DNA of 46,470 nt from assembly GCA_030064755.1 (NCBI GenBank), contig JASJEH010000013.1, positions 1 to 46,470 on the forward strand, in the 5' to 3' direction. Positions 1-9,400 of the stretch are shown here, one piece after another. The notes below the pieces were generated by a model, which worked only from the letters and a program-made list of their open reading frames with translations, made no database searches and was not told the DNA's origin. Origin of the DNA: Methyloceanibacter sp. (GTDB lineage Bacteria; Pseudomonadota; Alphaproteobacteria; Rhizobiales; Methyloligellaceae). Made by a program: the position numbers and the translations under genes. Position 1 is the stretch's first letter; every line of letters starts with the position of its first letter.

Positions 1-368
1 CGCGGGTCGTAGCCCACGGCATTGCCTTTGACGAGCGTGTCCTTCAACCACTCGGAGGGCTTCGCCTTCGGAATCTGAAGAACCTCGAAAAGGTCCGTAT
101 TGACCTGTTTCGGCGCTTGGAGAATGTAGCGCCCGTCCACGAACAACGCCGACCCGCTGTCGGTAACGATGGCGACGCCTGCCGAACCGGTGAAGCCGGT
201 CAACCATGCCAACCGCTCTTCGCTGGGGGGCAGGAACTCGTTCTGATGTTGATCGCTGTGGGGAACGAGAAAGCCTTTGAGCCGCCGCCGCTTCAATTCC
301 CGCAACAATGCCGTGACCCGGTCGCCGCTAGCCGCCGGAGCGCTGGCCTCATCGAACACTTGATACAT
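1..368 (-). CDS. pepP: Xaa-Pro aminopeptidase (M24B family), N-terminal part only
   Basis: Reading the minus strand from the ATG at 368 gives an open frame to the window edge, about 122 residues starting MYQVFDEASAPAAS. It contains the creatinase N-domain signature of aminopeptidase P-like enzymes: LRELKRRRLKGFLVPHSDQ, then EERLAWLTGFTGSAGVA and ALFVDGRYILQA. These enzymes release N-terminal residues preceding proline in the cytoplasm using a C-terminal metal-binding pita-bread domain, which lies outside the window. The start precedes the creatinase core by a short linker, as is usual. It is transcribed in the same direction as prmA, 33 bases downstream of the prmA stop, so it may be the next gene of that cluster. 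The catalytic half cannot be inspected. Confidence 0.85.
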   Translation of the reverse strand, partial: MYQVFDEASAPAASGDRVTALLRELKRRRLKGFLVPHSDQHQNEFLPPSEERLAWLTGFTGSAGVAIVTDSGSALFVDGRYILQAPKQVNTDLFEVLQIPKAKPSEWLKDTLVKGNAVGYDP

Positions 369-401
369 GCGAAGCTTTGTAAGCCGAAGCGTCGCCGCCA
401 A

Positions 402-1322
402 TCAATCCAACAAAGTGCTTGCGTTGCGACGGCCAAGCAGCAGCGTCGCCCAACCGTCGAGAAGGATTCGCTTTTCTAGAACGAAGCCGAGCGAGGCGTA
501 TCGCGCCACAGTCGCCGCAGCTTGCGCGCCGGTGATCCCGGACAGAAGGACATAGCCGCCCGGCTGAACGATGCGAGCCATGTCGGGCGCGAGCTGGTAG
601 AGCGGGCGCGCCAGGATATTGGCCATTATCAGATCGGGAGCGAGACGGAGTAGGGTCGGGTGGGACAGCCCCTCGGCAACGAGTAGATGGATGGACTGAC
701 GAACTCCCGCTTTGGCGGCGTTCTCTTCGGCAATGAGGACGGCGACGGGGTCATTGTCCGTGGCGACCACTGGCCGGTCGAATGCGAGCGCAGCGGCGAT
801 GGCGAGGATGCCAGTTCCGGTACCAATATCCAGAACCAGATCCGGGCGTCCCCTTTTTGCGAGTTGGTCGAGCGCAAGAAGGCAGCCCCGCGTGGTGGCG
901 TGGTGCGCCGTCCCAAAGGCCTGGTCTGCGTCGATCTCAATCGTGAAGCGGTTTTGCGCGATCCTCTCCCGGTCATGACTGCCATGGATAACAAAGCGGC
1001 CCGCGCGGACAGGCCCCCGCTGCGCCTGGCTGATCTTCACCCAATTGGCGTCGGGGACTTCTTCAACGCGTAGGGCCGAGGTCTCCGTGCCATCGGCTGC
1101 GCTATCAATCAGCGCCTGAAGGCGGGTCGCATCCGGAGGGGAGTCGTAGAGCGCGGAAACCTCAAACAGCCCGTTGGGGCATTCGAAATAGCTGACGGAG
1201 AGTGCAAACGGGTCTCCCGCCGCGTTGAGTGCTTCGTCCAGCAGCTCGGCAATGCGCGCGGCGGTGCGCGGTTCGGCCTCCACGATCGCGCGATAGGTGC
1301 GTGAAGGCGAATCCTCACTCAT
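402..1322 (-). CDS. prmA: Ribosomal protein L11 methyltransferase PrmA
   Basis: About 306 residues from the ATG at 1322. The C-terminal half has the SAM-binding motif LDIGTGTGILAIAAAL, an acidic motif II region (VVATDNDPVAV) and the PrmA-specific MANILARPL motif that replaces the NPPY of other methyltransferases. PrmA trimethylates lysines and the N-terminus of ribosomal protein L11. A longer frame runs to 1367, but I chose the MSEDSPSRTYRA start because the upstream gene ends at 1315; the 8-base overlap suggests translational coupling with the ChaC-like gene. The length fits the family (about 290-310). The assignment is secure; only the start is debatable. Confidence 0.93.
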   Translation of the reverse strand: MSEDSPSRTYRAIVEAEPRTAARIAELLDEALNAAGDPFALSVSYFECPNGLFEVSALYDSPPDATRLQALIDSAADGTETSALRVEEVPDANWVKISQAQRGPVRAGRFVIHGSHDRERIAQNRFTIEIDADQAFGTAHHATTRGCLLALDQLAKRGRPDLVLDIGTGTGILAIAAALAFDRPVVATDNDPVAVLIAEENAAKAGVRQSIHLLVAEGLSHPTLLRLAPDLIMANILARPLYQLAPDMARIVQPGGYVLLSGITGAQAAATVARYASLGFVLEKRILLDGWATLLLGRRNASTLLD

Positions 1323-1851
1323 TACGGTCTCCGTTTCGAGCGCCGACGACGGCATGCCATATCTCATCCACAGCCGGATCGATGACCCCGAGCTGGTTCA
1401 GATGCTCGCGGACATTGCGGATATAATCGTAGCTCGAGCCAGCGATCCCCTCGGCGATCAGGATCATGGCGGCGCGGGCATTGAGCGCCAGGCCGTCTTC
1501 GACGAGGCGTGGGCCATCGTAGATGTAGGTGCGCGCGGTGATGGCTTCATCTGGAAGGCGGACAGTGATGTCCGAAGCCTCGCAGGTCTCGCGTTCCGAT
1601 AGATACGTCTCGACCTTTGACTGGTGGGTGTCGGGAAACTCGAAGGCGATGCCCCGGCACGGCTCGGCGCCGTCGTGCGCAGGCGCGAGGTTGAGTGTTA
1701 AGCCGGGTTGTGCATGGGTGCCCCAGCGCTCCAGCGATTTCTTGTTGAAGATGCGGCGATGCTCGGGCGCTGTGGCGTGCACCCTTTGAAGGCAGCCATA
1801 CTCGGCTTCCCAGCCGTCCCACATGAGCGAGCCATAGCCGAAGAGCCACAT
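1315..1851 (-). CDS. ChaC-like gamma-glutamylcyclotransferase
   Basis: A 178-residue cytoplasmic protein opening with MWLFGYGSLMWDGWE, the substrate-binding loop of the gamma-glutamylcyclotransferase fold. A Glu in the YLSERE segment fits the position of the catalytic acid. ChaC enzymes cleave glutathione or gamma-glutamyl peptides to 5-oxoproline and a free amine. The length matches bacterial ChaC (about 175-230). It lies 10 bases downstream of the helicase stop and overlaps the start of prmA, so the three minus-strand genes probably share a transcript. Substrate preference (glutathione or other gamma-glutamyl compounds) cannot be read from sequence. Confidence 0.85.
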   Translation of the reverse strand: MWLFGYGSLMWDGWEAEYGCLQRVHATAPEHRRIFNKKSLERWGTHAQPGLTLNLAPAHDGAEPCRGIAFEFPDTHQSKVETYLSERETCEASDITVRLPDEAITARTYIYDGPRLVEDGLALNARAAMILIAEGIAGSSYDYIRNVREHLNQLGVIDPAVDEIWHAVVGARNGDRNE

Positions 1852-1861
1852 AGCGCTCGTG

Positions 1862-4237
1862 TCACACCCGCTCGACGAAGGTGTCGACCACCTTCTTGCG
1901 GCCAGCCTTCTCGAAGTCGACCGTTAGCTTATTGCCATCGACAGCGGCGACGCGGCCATAGCCAAACTTTTGATGAAAAACCCGCTGACCAAGCTCGAGA
2001 CCGGCGCCTTCCGCTGTACTGGCGGCCACCAGCGTGCCTTCGATCGTGATGGGCTCACGCCGGGGAGAGCTGTCGGACCTCTGACGGTTCGCGCGGGCCC
2101 GCCGCCATCCAGGTGTTTCGTAGTTACCGCTCGCGAACACCTCCTCGCTGTCGAATCGGCTGGGGCCGTAACCACGCAGTCCGTCGTCCTCCGCCACTTG
2201 GACATGTTCGTGCGGCAGCTCGTCGATGAAGCGTGAGGGAACGGCGGTCTGCCACATCCCGTAAGTGCGCCGGTTCTGAGCGAATGTGATCTTCGCATTC
2301 TTGCGCGCGCGGGTTAGGCCCACATGCGCGAGCCGTCGTTCTTCCTCGAGGCCGGAACGGCCCGCTTCATCCAGGCTGCGCTGATGGGGTAGGAGACCTT
2401 CGTCCCAACCGGGCAGAAACACCGTGTCGAATTCGAGCCCTTTGGCCGAGTGCAGCGTCATCAGATTGACTCGGTCCGTGCCTTCTTCGGTCGCCGCGTC
2501 CATCACCAGCGACACATGTTCCATGAATCCCGCGAGCGTATCGAACTCTTCCATGAAGCGGATGAGTTCTTTCAAGTTCTCCAAACGTCCTTCGGCTTGC
2601 TGTGAGCGGTCTGCCTGCCACATGCCTGTATAGCCAGACTCATCCAAGATCAGTTCCGCCAGCTCCGTATGCCGCATCGTGTCGACCATTGAGCGCCAGC
2701 GGTCGAAGTCGCCGATCAGCCCGGCCAATGCCCGACGTGGTTTGGGCTTTAGCTCCTCGGTTTCAACGATCAGCCGCGCTGCCTGAGTCAGCGGGATTTC
2801 ATTAGCGCGCGCCAGCTGATGCAGCGACTTCAGCGTCGCCTCACCGAGACCACGCCGGGGCACGTTCACGATGCGCTCGAACTTGAGATCGTTGGACGGG
2901 TTGAGAGTCACGTCGAGATAGGCGATGGCGTCGCGGATTTCCTGGCGCTCATAAAAGCGCGGCCCCCCAATGACGCGATAATCGAGGCCGAGCGTGATGA
3001 ACCGGTCTTCGAAGGCACGCATCTGAAATGACGCGCGTACGAGGATCGCAATTTCATTCAGGGCATGTTCTTGGCGTTGCAGCTGCTCGATATCTTCGCC
3101 AATGGCGCGCGCTTCTTCTTCATCGTCCCAGCAGCCTTGCACGATGACTTTCTCGCCATCGTCACCGTCGGTGTGCAAGGTCTTGCCGAGTCGCCCCTGG
3201 TTGTGGGCGATCAGGCCCGACGCGGCGCCAAGGATATGTGCCGTGGAGCGGTAATTCCGTTCGAGCCGTATGACTTTGGCGCCCGGAAAATCGGTCTCGA
3301 AGCGCAGGATGTTATCGACCTCGGCCCCGCGCCAGCCATAGATGGATTGATCGTCGTCGCCGACGCAGCAGACGTTCTGCGGCTCTTCGCCCTCTCGCTG
3401 GGCGAGCAGACGAAGCCACAGATACTGGGCAACATTCGTATCTTGATACTCATCGACGAGCATATAGCGAAAGCGCTGCTGATAGCGCGAAAGCACATCC
3501 GGATGGTCCTGGAATAGGCGCAGGTTCTCCATCAAGAGGTCGCCGAAATCAACGGCGTTCAAGTCCTTCAGGCGCCGCTGGTAGGCTTTATACAGATCGC
3601 GCCCCTTGCCGTTTGCGAAGCCGTAGCTCTCGCCATCGGGAACGCGCGTAGGTCTAAGGCCGCGGTTCTTCCAGCCATCGATCATGCTGGCGAGTACACG
3701 TGCCGGCCATCTTTTCTCATCGATGTTCTCCGCCGCCAGGAGCTGCTTGATCAGCCGAATCTGGTCATCCGTGTCGAGCACGGTGAACGAGGGCTTCAGG
3801 TCGACAAGCTCCGCGTGGCGGCGAAGGATTTTCACGCCGATTGCATGGAACGTTCCGAGCCAAGGCATTCCCTCAACGGCCCCGCCGATCAATTCGCTGA
3901 CGCGCTGTTTCATCTCGCGCGCCGCCTTGTTGGTGAAGGTGACGGCCAGGATTTGACCCGGATGGGCGCGTCCCAAGCGGAGCAGGTGGGCGATGCGCGT
4001 CGTCAAAACCCGGGTTTTTCCGGTGCCTGCCCCGGCCAGGACCAAGAGCGGCCCGTCAAGCGTCTCGACAGCGTCGCGCTGCTCCTGGTTAAGCGCGTCT
4101 AGATAGCGCGCCGCGCCACGCCGCATGGCGCGCTGCGAGATCGGCAGCGTGTCAGCCGGAACGGCTTGTGATGCCTCTTCGAAACCTTCGCCCGGCGGAA
4201 TGGTAGTTTCGGCGGCGCTTGTACGAATCTTGCCCAT
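1862..4237 (-). CDS. uvrD: UvrD/PcrA-type superfamily 1 DNA helicase
   Basis: A 791-residue ATP-dependent 3'-5' helicase of the UvrD/Rep/PcrA group, used in nucleotide excision and mismatch repair and in clearing replication blocks. Motifs appear in order: Walker A AGAGTGKT (residues 68-75), Walker B LVDEYQDTN, motif III GDDDQSIYGWRGA, motif IV RLERNYRST, motif V NLMTLHSAKGLEF and motif VI VGLTRARK. The C-terminus (GQRVFHQKFGYGRVAAVDG onward) is the Tudor-like RNA-polymerase-binding domain typical of PcrA/UvrD. The first 45 residues are a low-complexity extension, so a later start is possible. It begins the minus-strand group running into the ChaC-like gene and prmA. Confidence 0.95.
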   Translation of the reverse strand: MGKIRTSAAETTIPPGEGFEEASQAVPADTLPISQRAMRRGAARYLDALNQEQRDAVETLDGPLLVLAGAGTGKTRVLTTRIAHLLRLGRAHPGQILAVTFTNKAAREMKQRVSELIGGAVEGMPWLGTFHAIGVKILRRHAELVDLKPSFTVLDTDDQIRLIKQLLAAENIDEKRWPARVLASMIDGWKNRGLRPTRVPDGESYGFANGKGRDLYKAYQRRLKDLNAVDFGDLLMENLRLFQDHPDVLSRYQQRFRYMLVDEYQDTNVAQYLWLRLLAQREGEEPQNVCCVGDDDQSIYGWRGAEVDNILRFETDFPGAKVIRLERNYRSTAHILGAASGLIAHNQGRLGKTLHTDGDDGEKVIVQGCWDDEEEARAIGEDIEQLQRQEHALNEIAILVRASFQMRAFEDRFITLGLDYRVIGGPRFYERQEIRDAIAYLDVTLNPSNDLKFERIVNVPRRGLGEATLKSLHQLARANEIPLTQAARLIVETEELKPKPRRALAGLIGDFDRWRSMVDTMRHTELAELILDESGYTGMWQADRSQQAEGRLENLKELIRFMEEFDTLAGFMEHVSLVMDAATEEGTDRVNLMTLHSAKGLEFDTVFLPGWDEGLLPHQRSLDEAGRSGLEEERRLAHVGLTRARKNAKITFAQNRRTYGMWQTAVPSRFIDELPHEHVQVAEDDGLRGYGPSRFDSEEVFASGNYETPGWRRARANRQRSDSSPRREPITIEGTLVAASTAEGAGLELGQRVFHQKFGYGRVAAVDGNKLTVDFEKAGRKKVVDTFVERV

Positions 4238-4436
4238 GTTCGGGCACTATAGCATTGCCCGAGCCCGCGACAGCCGGTGCGTGCCTATGTCCACCGGGGA
4301 TCGGGGCGGTTCGTGCTTTGGGCGTGTGCGTACGAAATGCCACAGTAACGAAAATGTTGCGGCGCGAGACTTGCGGGCGGGAAAAAGCGGTGGCAAATGG
4401 GATGCACCGCTTGTTAACCATAATTTGGAGGTCGGG

Positions 4437-4817
4437 ATGCTTCGTGTTTGGAAGGCGGGCTTCGCATTGCTTGGATTCTCAGTGCTGCTCTTTGGGGCCG
4501 TGGAACCGGCTGATGCGGGGTGCGAAATTGTGCGCGTCACCAACAGCGCCGAGTCGAAAGCAGCCGCTGCCAGGGCTGCCTACGCGACCGCTCTTCAAAC
4601 CGCGGAGCAAGTCCGCCGCCGTCGGGGCTGGAGCTACGTCACGATGCGCCCGCGAAGGGTGAAGCCCGACCCGTTCTGGAAGGCCGTTCGTCCTGTTGTT
4701 ACGCCCGACATGCTGCTGAAGCCCGACGTCGTAACACGCAAGACCTACGCGCAGTGCTGGAAGGGTGTCGTGGTGCCCTATGTGTGCACTGCGGGGGCCA
4801 CAGCCTGCGGCAATTAG
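4437..4817 (+). CDS. Small exported cysteine-containing protein of unknown function
   Basis: A 126-residue protein starting at the ATG at 4437, chosen because GGAGGT sits four bases upstream; a longer frame reaching back to 4125 overlaps the helicase gene antisense. The N-terminus MLRVWKAGFALLGFSVLL followed by FGAVEPADAG is a classical signal peptide with a likely cut after ADA. The mature part has four cysteines (GCEI, AQCW, YVCT, TACG), enough for two disulfides, and a basic middle (RRRRGW). I recognise no family. It is divergent from the helicase and about 100 bases ahead of the flavoenzyme gene, with no evident functional link. Confidence 0.7.
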   Translation: MLRVWKAGFALLGFSVLLFGAVEPADAGCEIVRVTNSAESKAAAARAAYATALQTAEQVRRRRGWSYVTMRPRRVKPDPFWKAVRPVVTPDMLLKPDVVTRKTYAQCWKGVVVPYVCTAGATACGN

Positions 4818-4913
4818 CAAGCCCCTCCGAGAGAGCCCCATGCGCAGGATTGGGGTCTCCTGGGAGCGAGAACTAGACTGAATTTGTTCAGGATCTCGGT
4901 TTAGACTGGGGGA

Positions 4914-6338
4914 ATGTCGACAGTCACAGCCGCCGTACCGCTTTGCGACCAGGCCTCTTCCGAGGCAATGGAGGCCCTTTTTGCGCGGTTTTCTGCGCGT
5001 TTTGGCGACCGATTCTCACGGAGCGAGGCGCTTCGCGACCAGCATGCCAATACGCTGACTTGGCTCAAGATTCAGGCCCCCGACGCAGTTCTGTTCGCCG
5101 AAACGACCGACGAGGTCTCGCATGCCGTCGCGGCCTGCGCTGCAGCGGGCATACCCGTGATTCCCTTCGGGGTTGGCAGCTCGCTTGAGGGCCAGCTGAA
5201 TGCGCCATTCGGCGGCCTATCCTTGGACGTCTCCCGCATGAATCGGGTTCTTGCCGTACATGACAAGGACCTAGACTGCATGGTACAGGCCGGGGTCACC
5301 CGCAAACAGCTCAACGAGCACCTGAGGGATACCGGTCTGTTCTTTCCGGTAGATCCAGGCGCGGATGCGAGCCTTGGTGGCATGGCTGCGACGCGCGCGT
5401 CTGGCACCAACGCCGTGCGTTACGGCACAATGCGGGATGCGGTGCTGGGCCTTACCGCAGTGCTCGCCGACGGCCGGATCGTGAAGACAGGCGGGCGGGC
5501 CCGCAAATCGTCCGCCGGCTACGACCTCACGCGGTTGCTGGTCGGCTCCGAAGGCACGCTCGGCGTCATCACCGAGCTAACGCTAAAACTGTTCGGTATC
5601 CCCGAGACCATCCTAGCGGGCGTTTCGACATTCCGGACGCTTGAGGGCGCCTGCAACGCGACCATCGCGGCCTTGCAGATGGGACTGCCGCTCGCCCGTA
5701 TCGAACTCTTGGATGAGGTCCAAGTGCGCGGCTGCAACGCGTATTCGAAACTGTCGCTGCCCGAGCAGCCGACGTTGTTCTTGGAATTCCATGGGAGCGA
5801 GGCTAGCGCGCGAGAGCAAGTGGAGATTTTCTCGGAGATCGCGCAAGGCGAGGGCGGCGGCGCCTTGGAATGGGCCGCGCGGCCCGAGGATCGCAGTCGG
5901 CTATGGCAGGCCCGCCACGACGCTTACTGGGCGGCGAAGGACCTGCGGCCCAGGACCGATTTGATTGCGACCGATGTCTGCGTACCGATCTCGGGCCTGG
6001 CGGCCTGCGTCATGGAAACGAAGCAGGACATAGACCGCCTGGGGCTGATCGCTCCGATTGTCGGCCATGTGGGGGACGGCAATTTTCATGTGATGCCGCT
6101 GATCGATTCCGCCTCGGCGGAGGAACTGGATCGGGCCCAGGAGTTTTTGGACCGGTTGGCCGAGCGGGCACTACGGTACGAGGGGACCTGTAGCGGCGAA
6201 CACGGTATCGGTCAGGGTAAGATTCGCTATCTGGTTGCGGAGCATGGCGAGGGTGTTGATGTGATGATTGCCTTAAAAAAGGCACTCGATCCATTGAATA
6301 TCCTGAATCCTGGCAAGATTTTTGCTCTAGATGTGTAA
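4914..6338 (+). CDS. FAD-linked D-lactate dehydrogenase / glycolate oxidase-type oxidoreductase
   Basis: A 474-residue enzyme of the FAD-PCMH plus FAD-oxidase C family. The PCMH FAD-binding domain covers roughly residues 55-235 (PVIPFGVGSSLEGQ, then the LLVGSEGTLGVITELTLKL segment). The C-terminal substrate and metal region carries GHVGDGNFH and TCSGEHGIGQGK, the His-rich motifs typical of D-lactate dehydrogenase (cytochrome) and GlcD. The length is that of single-subunit D-lactate dehydrogenases. It likely oxidises D-lactate (or a related 2-hydroxyacid) to the keto acid and passes electrons to cytochrome c or quinone. No GlcE or GlcF partner is nearby, which favours D-lactate dehydrogenase over the glycolate oxidase subunit. 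Confidence 0.88.
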   Translation: MSTVTAAVPLCDQASSEAMEALFARFSARFGDRFSRSEALRDQHANTLTWLKIQAPDAVLFAETTDEVSHAVAACAAAGIPVIPFGVGSSLEGQLNAPFGGLSLDVSRMNRVLAVHDKDLDCMVQAGVTRKQLNEHLRDTGLFFPVDPGADASLGGMAATRASGTNAVRYGTMRDAVLGLTAVLADGRIVKTGGRARKSSAGYDLTRLLVGSEGTLGVITELTLKLFGIPETILAGVSTFRTLEGACNATIAALQMGLPLARIELLDEVQVRGCNAYSKLSLPEQPTLFLEFHGSEASAREQVEIFSEIAQGEGGGALEWAARPEDRSRLWQARHDAYWAAKDLRPRTDLIATDVCVPISGLAACVMETKQDIDRLGLIAPIVGHVGDGNFHVMPLIDSASAEELDRAQEFLDRLAERALRYEGTCSGEHGIGQGKIRYLVAEHGEGVDVMIALKKALDPLNILNPGKIFALDV

Positions 6339-6488
6339 GTGTTTACCGCAAAGGCCCTGAATGGTTTGCGGTAATGTTGAGAGGAACGGCGTACGCGGCA
6401 ATTGGCTCATTGTTTTTCCAAGGGCTTTAGCCTCTTGTTCTGCACGGGGATCCTGCGCCACCACACCCAGCCTTAGGCAGAGAGATCG

Positions 6489-9400
6489 GTGAATTCGTTT
6501 CTGCTGACATTGACGGCACTGGTCATATTGGTGCTGAGCGCGCTATTCGCGGCGCCACTCTTCATCGATTGGAACGACTATCGTCCTGCGATCGAAGCGC
6601 AGATGACCAAGCTCGTAGGCCGGCAGGTCAAGGTGGACGGCCAGGTCCATCTCGTCGTGCTTCCAGCTCCCCAGCTCAAGTTCGACGACATCAAGGTGGC
6701 CAATGCTGACGGCAGTTTGAATACGCCGTTTCTTGAAGCCAAGGTTCTTGAGGCCAAGCTCGACGTGGGGACGCTGCTGACCGGCAAGGTTGAGGCTCAT
6801 CAGCTTACGATCGTCGACCCTACGCTTCGGCTTCGGCTTGACGGCGATGGCGGAGGAAACTGGAGTGATCTCGGACCGCTGAAGTTGGGGGCATCGTTCG
6901 TGCCGACCGATGTTCTTCTCGACTCGGTGCGCTTCACCGGCGGCACGCTTGAGCTTGAAACGAAGAGCGGTGGCACCTTCGTGTTCAACAATATCGACGG
7001 GGAGGCGAGCGCCTCCTCACTCGCAGGCCCTTACAAGGTTGTGGCGAGCTACGACTTCGAGGAGCGGCCCCAGTCGATCAAGTTCTCGACCGGCATCATC
7101 GACGACAGTGGCACGTTCCGAGTGAGGACGGCGCTGCGCGATCCCGATCGCTCGGCAGCATATCAGCTCGATGGCAAGGTCTGGGGCATGCGCGCGGTCC
7201 CCGCCTATGAGGGTGATTTCGTCATGCGCGTCTCGAACTTCGAGGCGTTGAGCGCCAACGAGCCTCCGCAAGGCGATGGCGAATCCGATGCTGCTCCTGT
7301 CAGCGACGTCGTTGCGGAATTGGCAATCGAGGAGGCAGCGCCGCGCAGCCTTCGTGACGCGGCGTCCTTCCTCGAAGTGAAGGGGCCGCTCAGGGTCTCG
7401 CCCGATCGTGCCGAGCTCACTGGTTTCGAGTTGACTCTTGACGCATCGGGACGGCCGCAAATTCTCAAGGGCGATGTCGCGCTCGACTTCCGGCCCCCCT
7501 TCAAGGCAGACGCGACTCTAGCGGCCCGCTGGGTCGATTTCGATGCCCTATTCGGCGCTGCGCCCAGTAAAGACCGCTCAGCTCCCGCCGCAGTCGTGCG
7601 CATGTTCGCCGACTGGGTTTTGGATGAGGCTGCCAAAGTTGGGCAGGGCACGCTCTCTCTTGATGTCGAACAGGCCGGCCTCGGCGGCGATCTCGCAGGC
7701 GGTCTCGCGATGAAGCTTGCGAGCGCGGATGGTGGCGTTTCCATTGAAAAGCTGATTGCGACCCTCCCTGGCGAGAATCGAGTCTCGGCCTCTGGTTCGT
7801 TGCGTAAGGGTGAGTCCGGTCCGGTCTTCCAAGGGCCAGCGGAGATTGACGGCTCGGGTTTGCGCGCACTGACCCGCTGGGCCGCCGGCGATCGTGCGAT
7901 CACGGGGCAGGCCTTCGTCGGTGATTTCTCGCTATCCGCAGACGCGAAAGTTGGCGAGGGCGAGGTCGTTCTATCCAATGCCAAAGGCACCGTAAGCGGG
8001 ACGCCTTTCGGCGGGAGCTTTCTCCATAAAGCGGGCGAAACCAGCCTCATAAATCTCGATCTCAAGAGCGACCGACTGGATCTGCGCGAAACGCTCAATG
8101 GTGAGTCTATTTGGGCCGCGTGGTTGCCCGCGGAGAACGGCGAGGCGGGTTCGCAAAGCACGTCGGAAGGGGCGCGGCTTCTCAAGCAGCTTGGTGGTGA
8201 CGAAGTCTATGCGCGTCTTGAGATCGGCGAACTGCTCCTGCCAGACATTGCGCCAGGTCGGCTGGATGCGAAGCTCTCCCTTAAGGGTGGCGATCTAGAC
8301 GTCCAGTCTCTTGCCTTTGTAGCGCCGGGCGCCATGACCCTTGATGGAAAGGGAAAGATCGCCAGCGTCGCGGACAAGCCTTCCGGCCAGATCGATCTGT
8401 CTCTGCAGGCGCAGAGTACGGACAGTTTACGGGCACTTGCGGGCATGGTCGGCTTCAATGATCGCGTAGTGAAGTCGAAGCATCTCTCTGCTTTGGCGCC
8501 GTTCGACGTTACGGCGGCGTTCGTTGCAGAGCGCGATGGGGAAGTGACGGACGCATCGCTCCAATTGAACGGTCAGGTGGGCGGCTCGAACCTCGCACTC
8601 CTCGGAAAGGCAAAGGGCACGCTGGCGAAGGCCCGCGATGCTGAGATCGATATCGTTGGTAGCGTCACGGGCGACCGGCCGCAGGCGCTGCTCGTGCTGC
8701 TATTCCCGGACCTACCGCAGGACCGCCTGGCCGAGGCGGCAGGCGCGCAAGGCACGTTGTCGCTTGAGTTGAAGGGTGTCCCGAGCCAAAAACTCTCTGG
8801 GCGCGCCGCGCTTGAGACTGCGGTTCTGCGGCTCGCGTTCGAGGGGATGGGTGCAGTGCCGAAGGACGGTACGACGCTCAACGGCTACGGCTCGGTCTGG
8901 ACGGAGGATGCGAGTCTGGCGTTGCCACTGCTGGGACTGGATCCGCCACCAAGTGCGCATGGTGTGCCGCTCTCAGTCAGTGCGAATGTCGCCAGTGAGA
9001 ACGACAAGATCGACTTGGAGCAGATCAAGGCCACCGTCATGGAGCGGCCGATTGAAGGGGATGCCCATTTCAACCGCAAAGATGACGTCACAGCGTTTGA
9101 TATTAGGGCGACAGCCGAACGCATTTCGCTTCCTGCTCTCATGGGCCTTCTCGTCGCCTGGGAGCGGGCTGAGTCGACGGAAGAGATGCTGGGCGCCGTC
9201 GATGGCGAGGCGGCCATGGTCTGGCCTGCCCGCGGCCTCTCCCTTGATCTTCTGGATAAGGCCGAGGGGACACTGATACTGAGCGCCACAACGCTGTCGC
9301 TTGGCAAACCGTTTCAGGTTTCCGACGGTAAGATCAAGGCAAAGGTCGATCGCGGCAAGCTGGCCATCGAGTCCCTCGACGGTGCGCTGTTCGGCGGAAC

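Noticed and set aside
3065-3517. 150-residue plus-strand frame with hydrophobic start
   Set aside because: It is antisense to the UvrD/PcrA motif region, which is certain.
4125-4436. Longer start for the small exported protein
   Set aside because: It would overlap the helicase start antisense and bury the signal peptide; the ATG at 4437 has a strong ribosome binding site.
7205-8185. 326-residue minus-strand frame, Ser/Ala/Arg-rich
   Set aside because: It lies wholly inside the AsmA-family gene, has no domain-like pattern or ribosome binding site, and reflects high-GC antisense composition.
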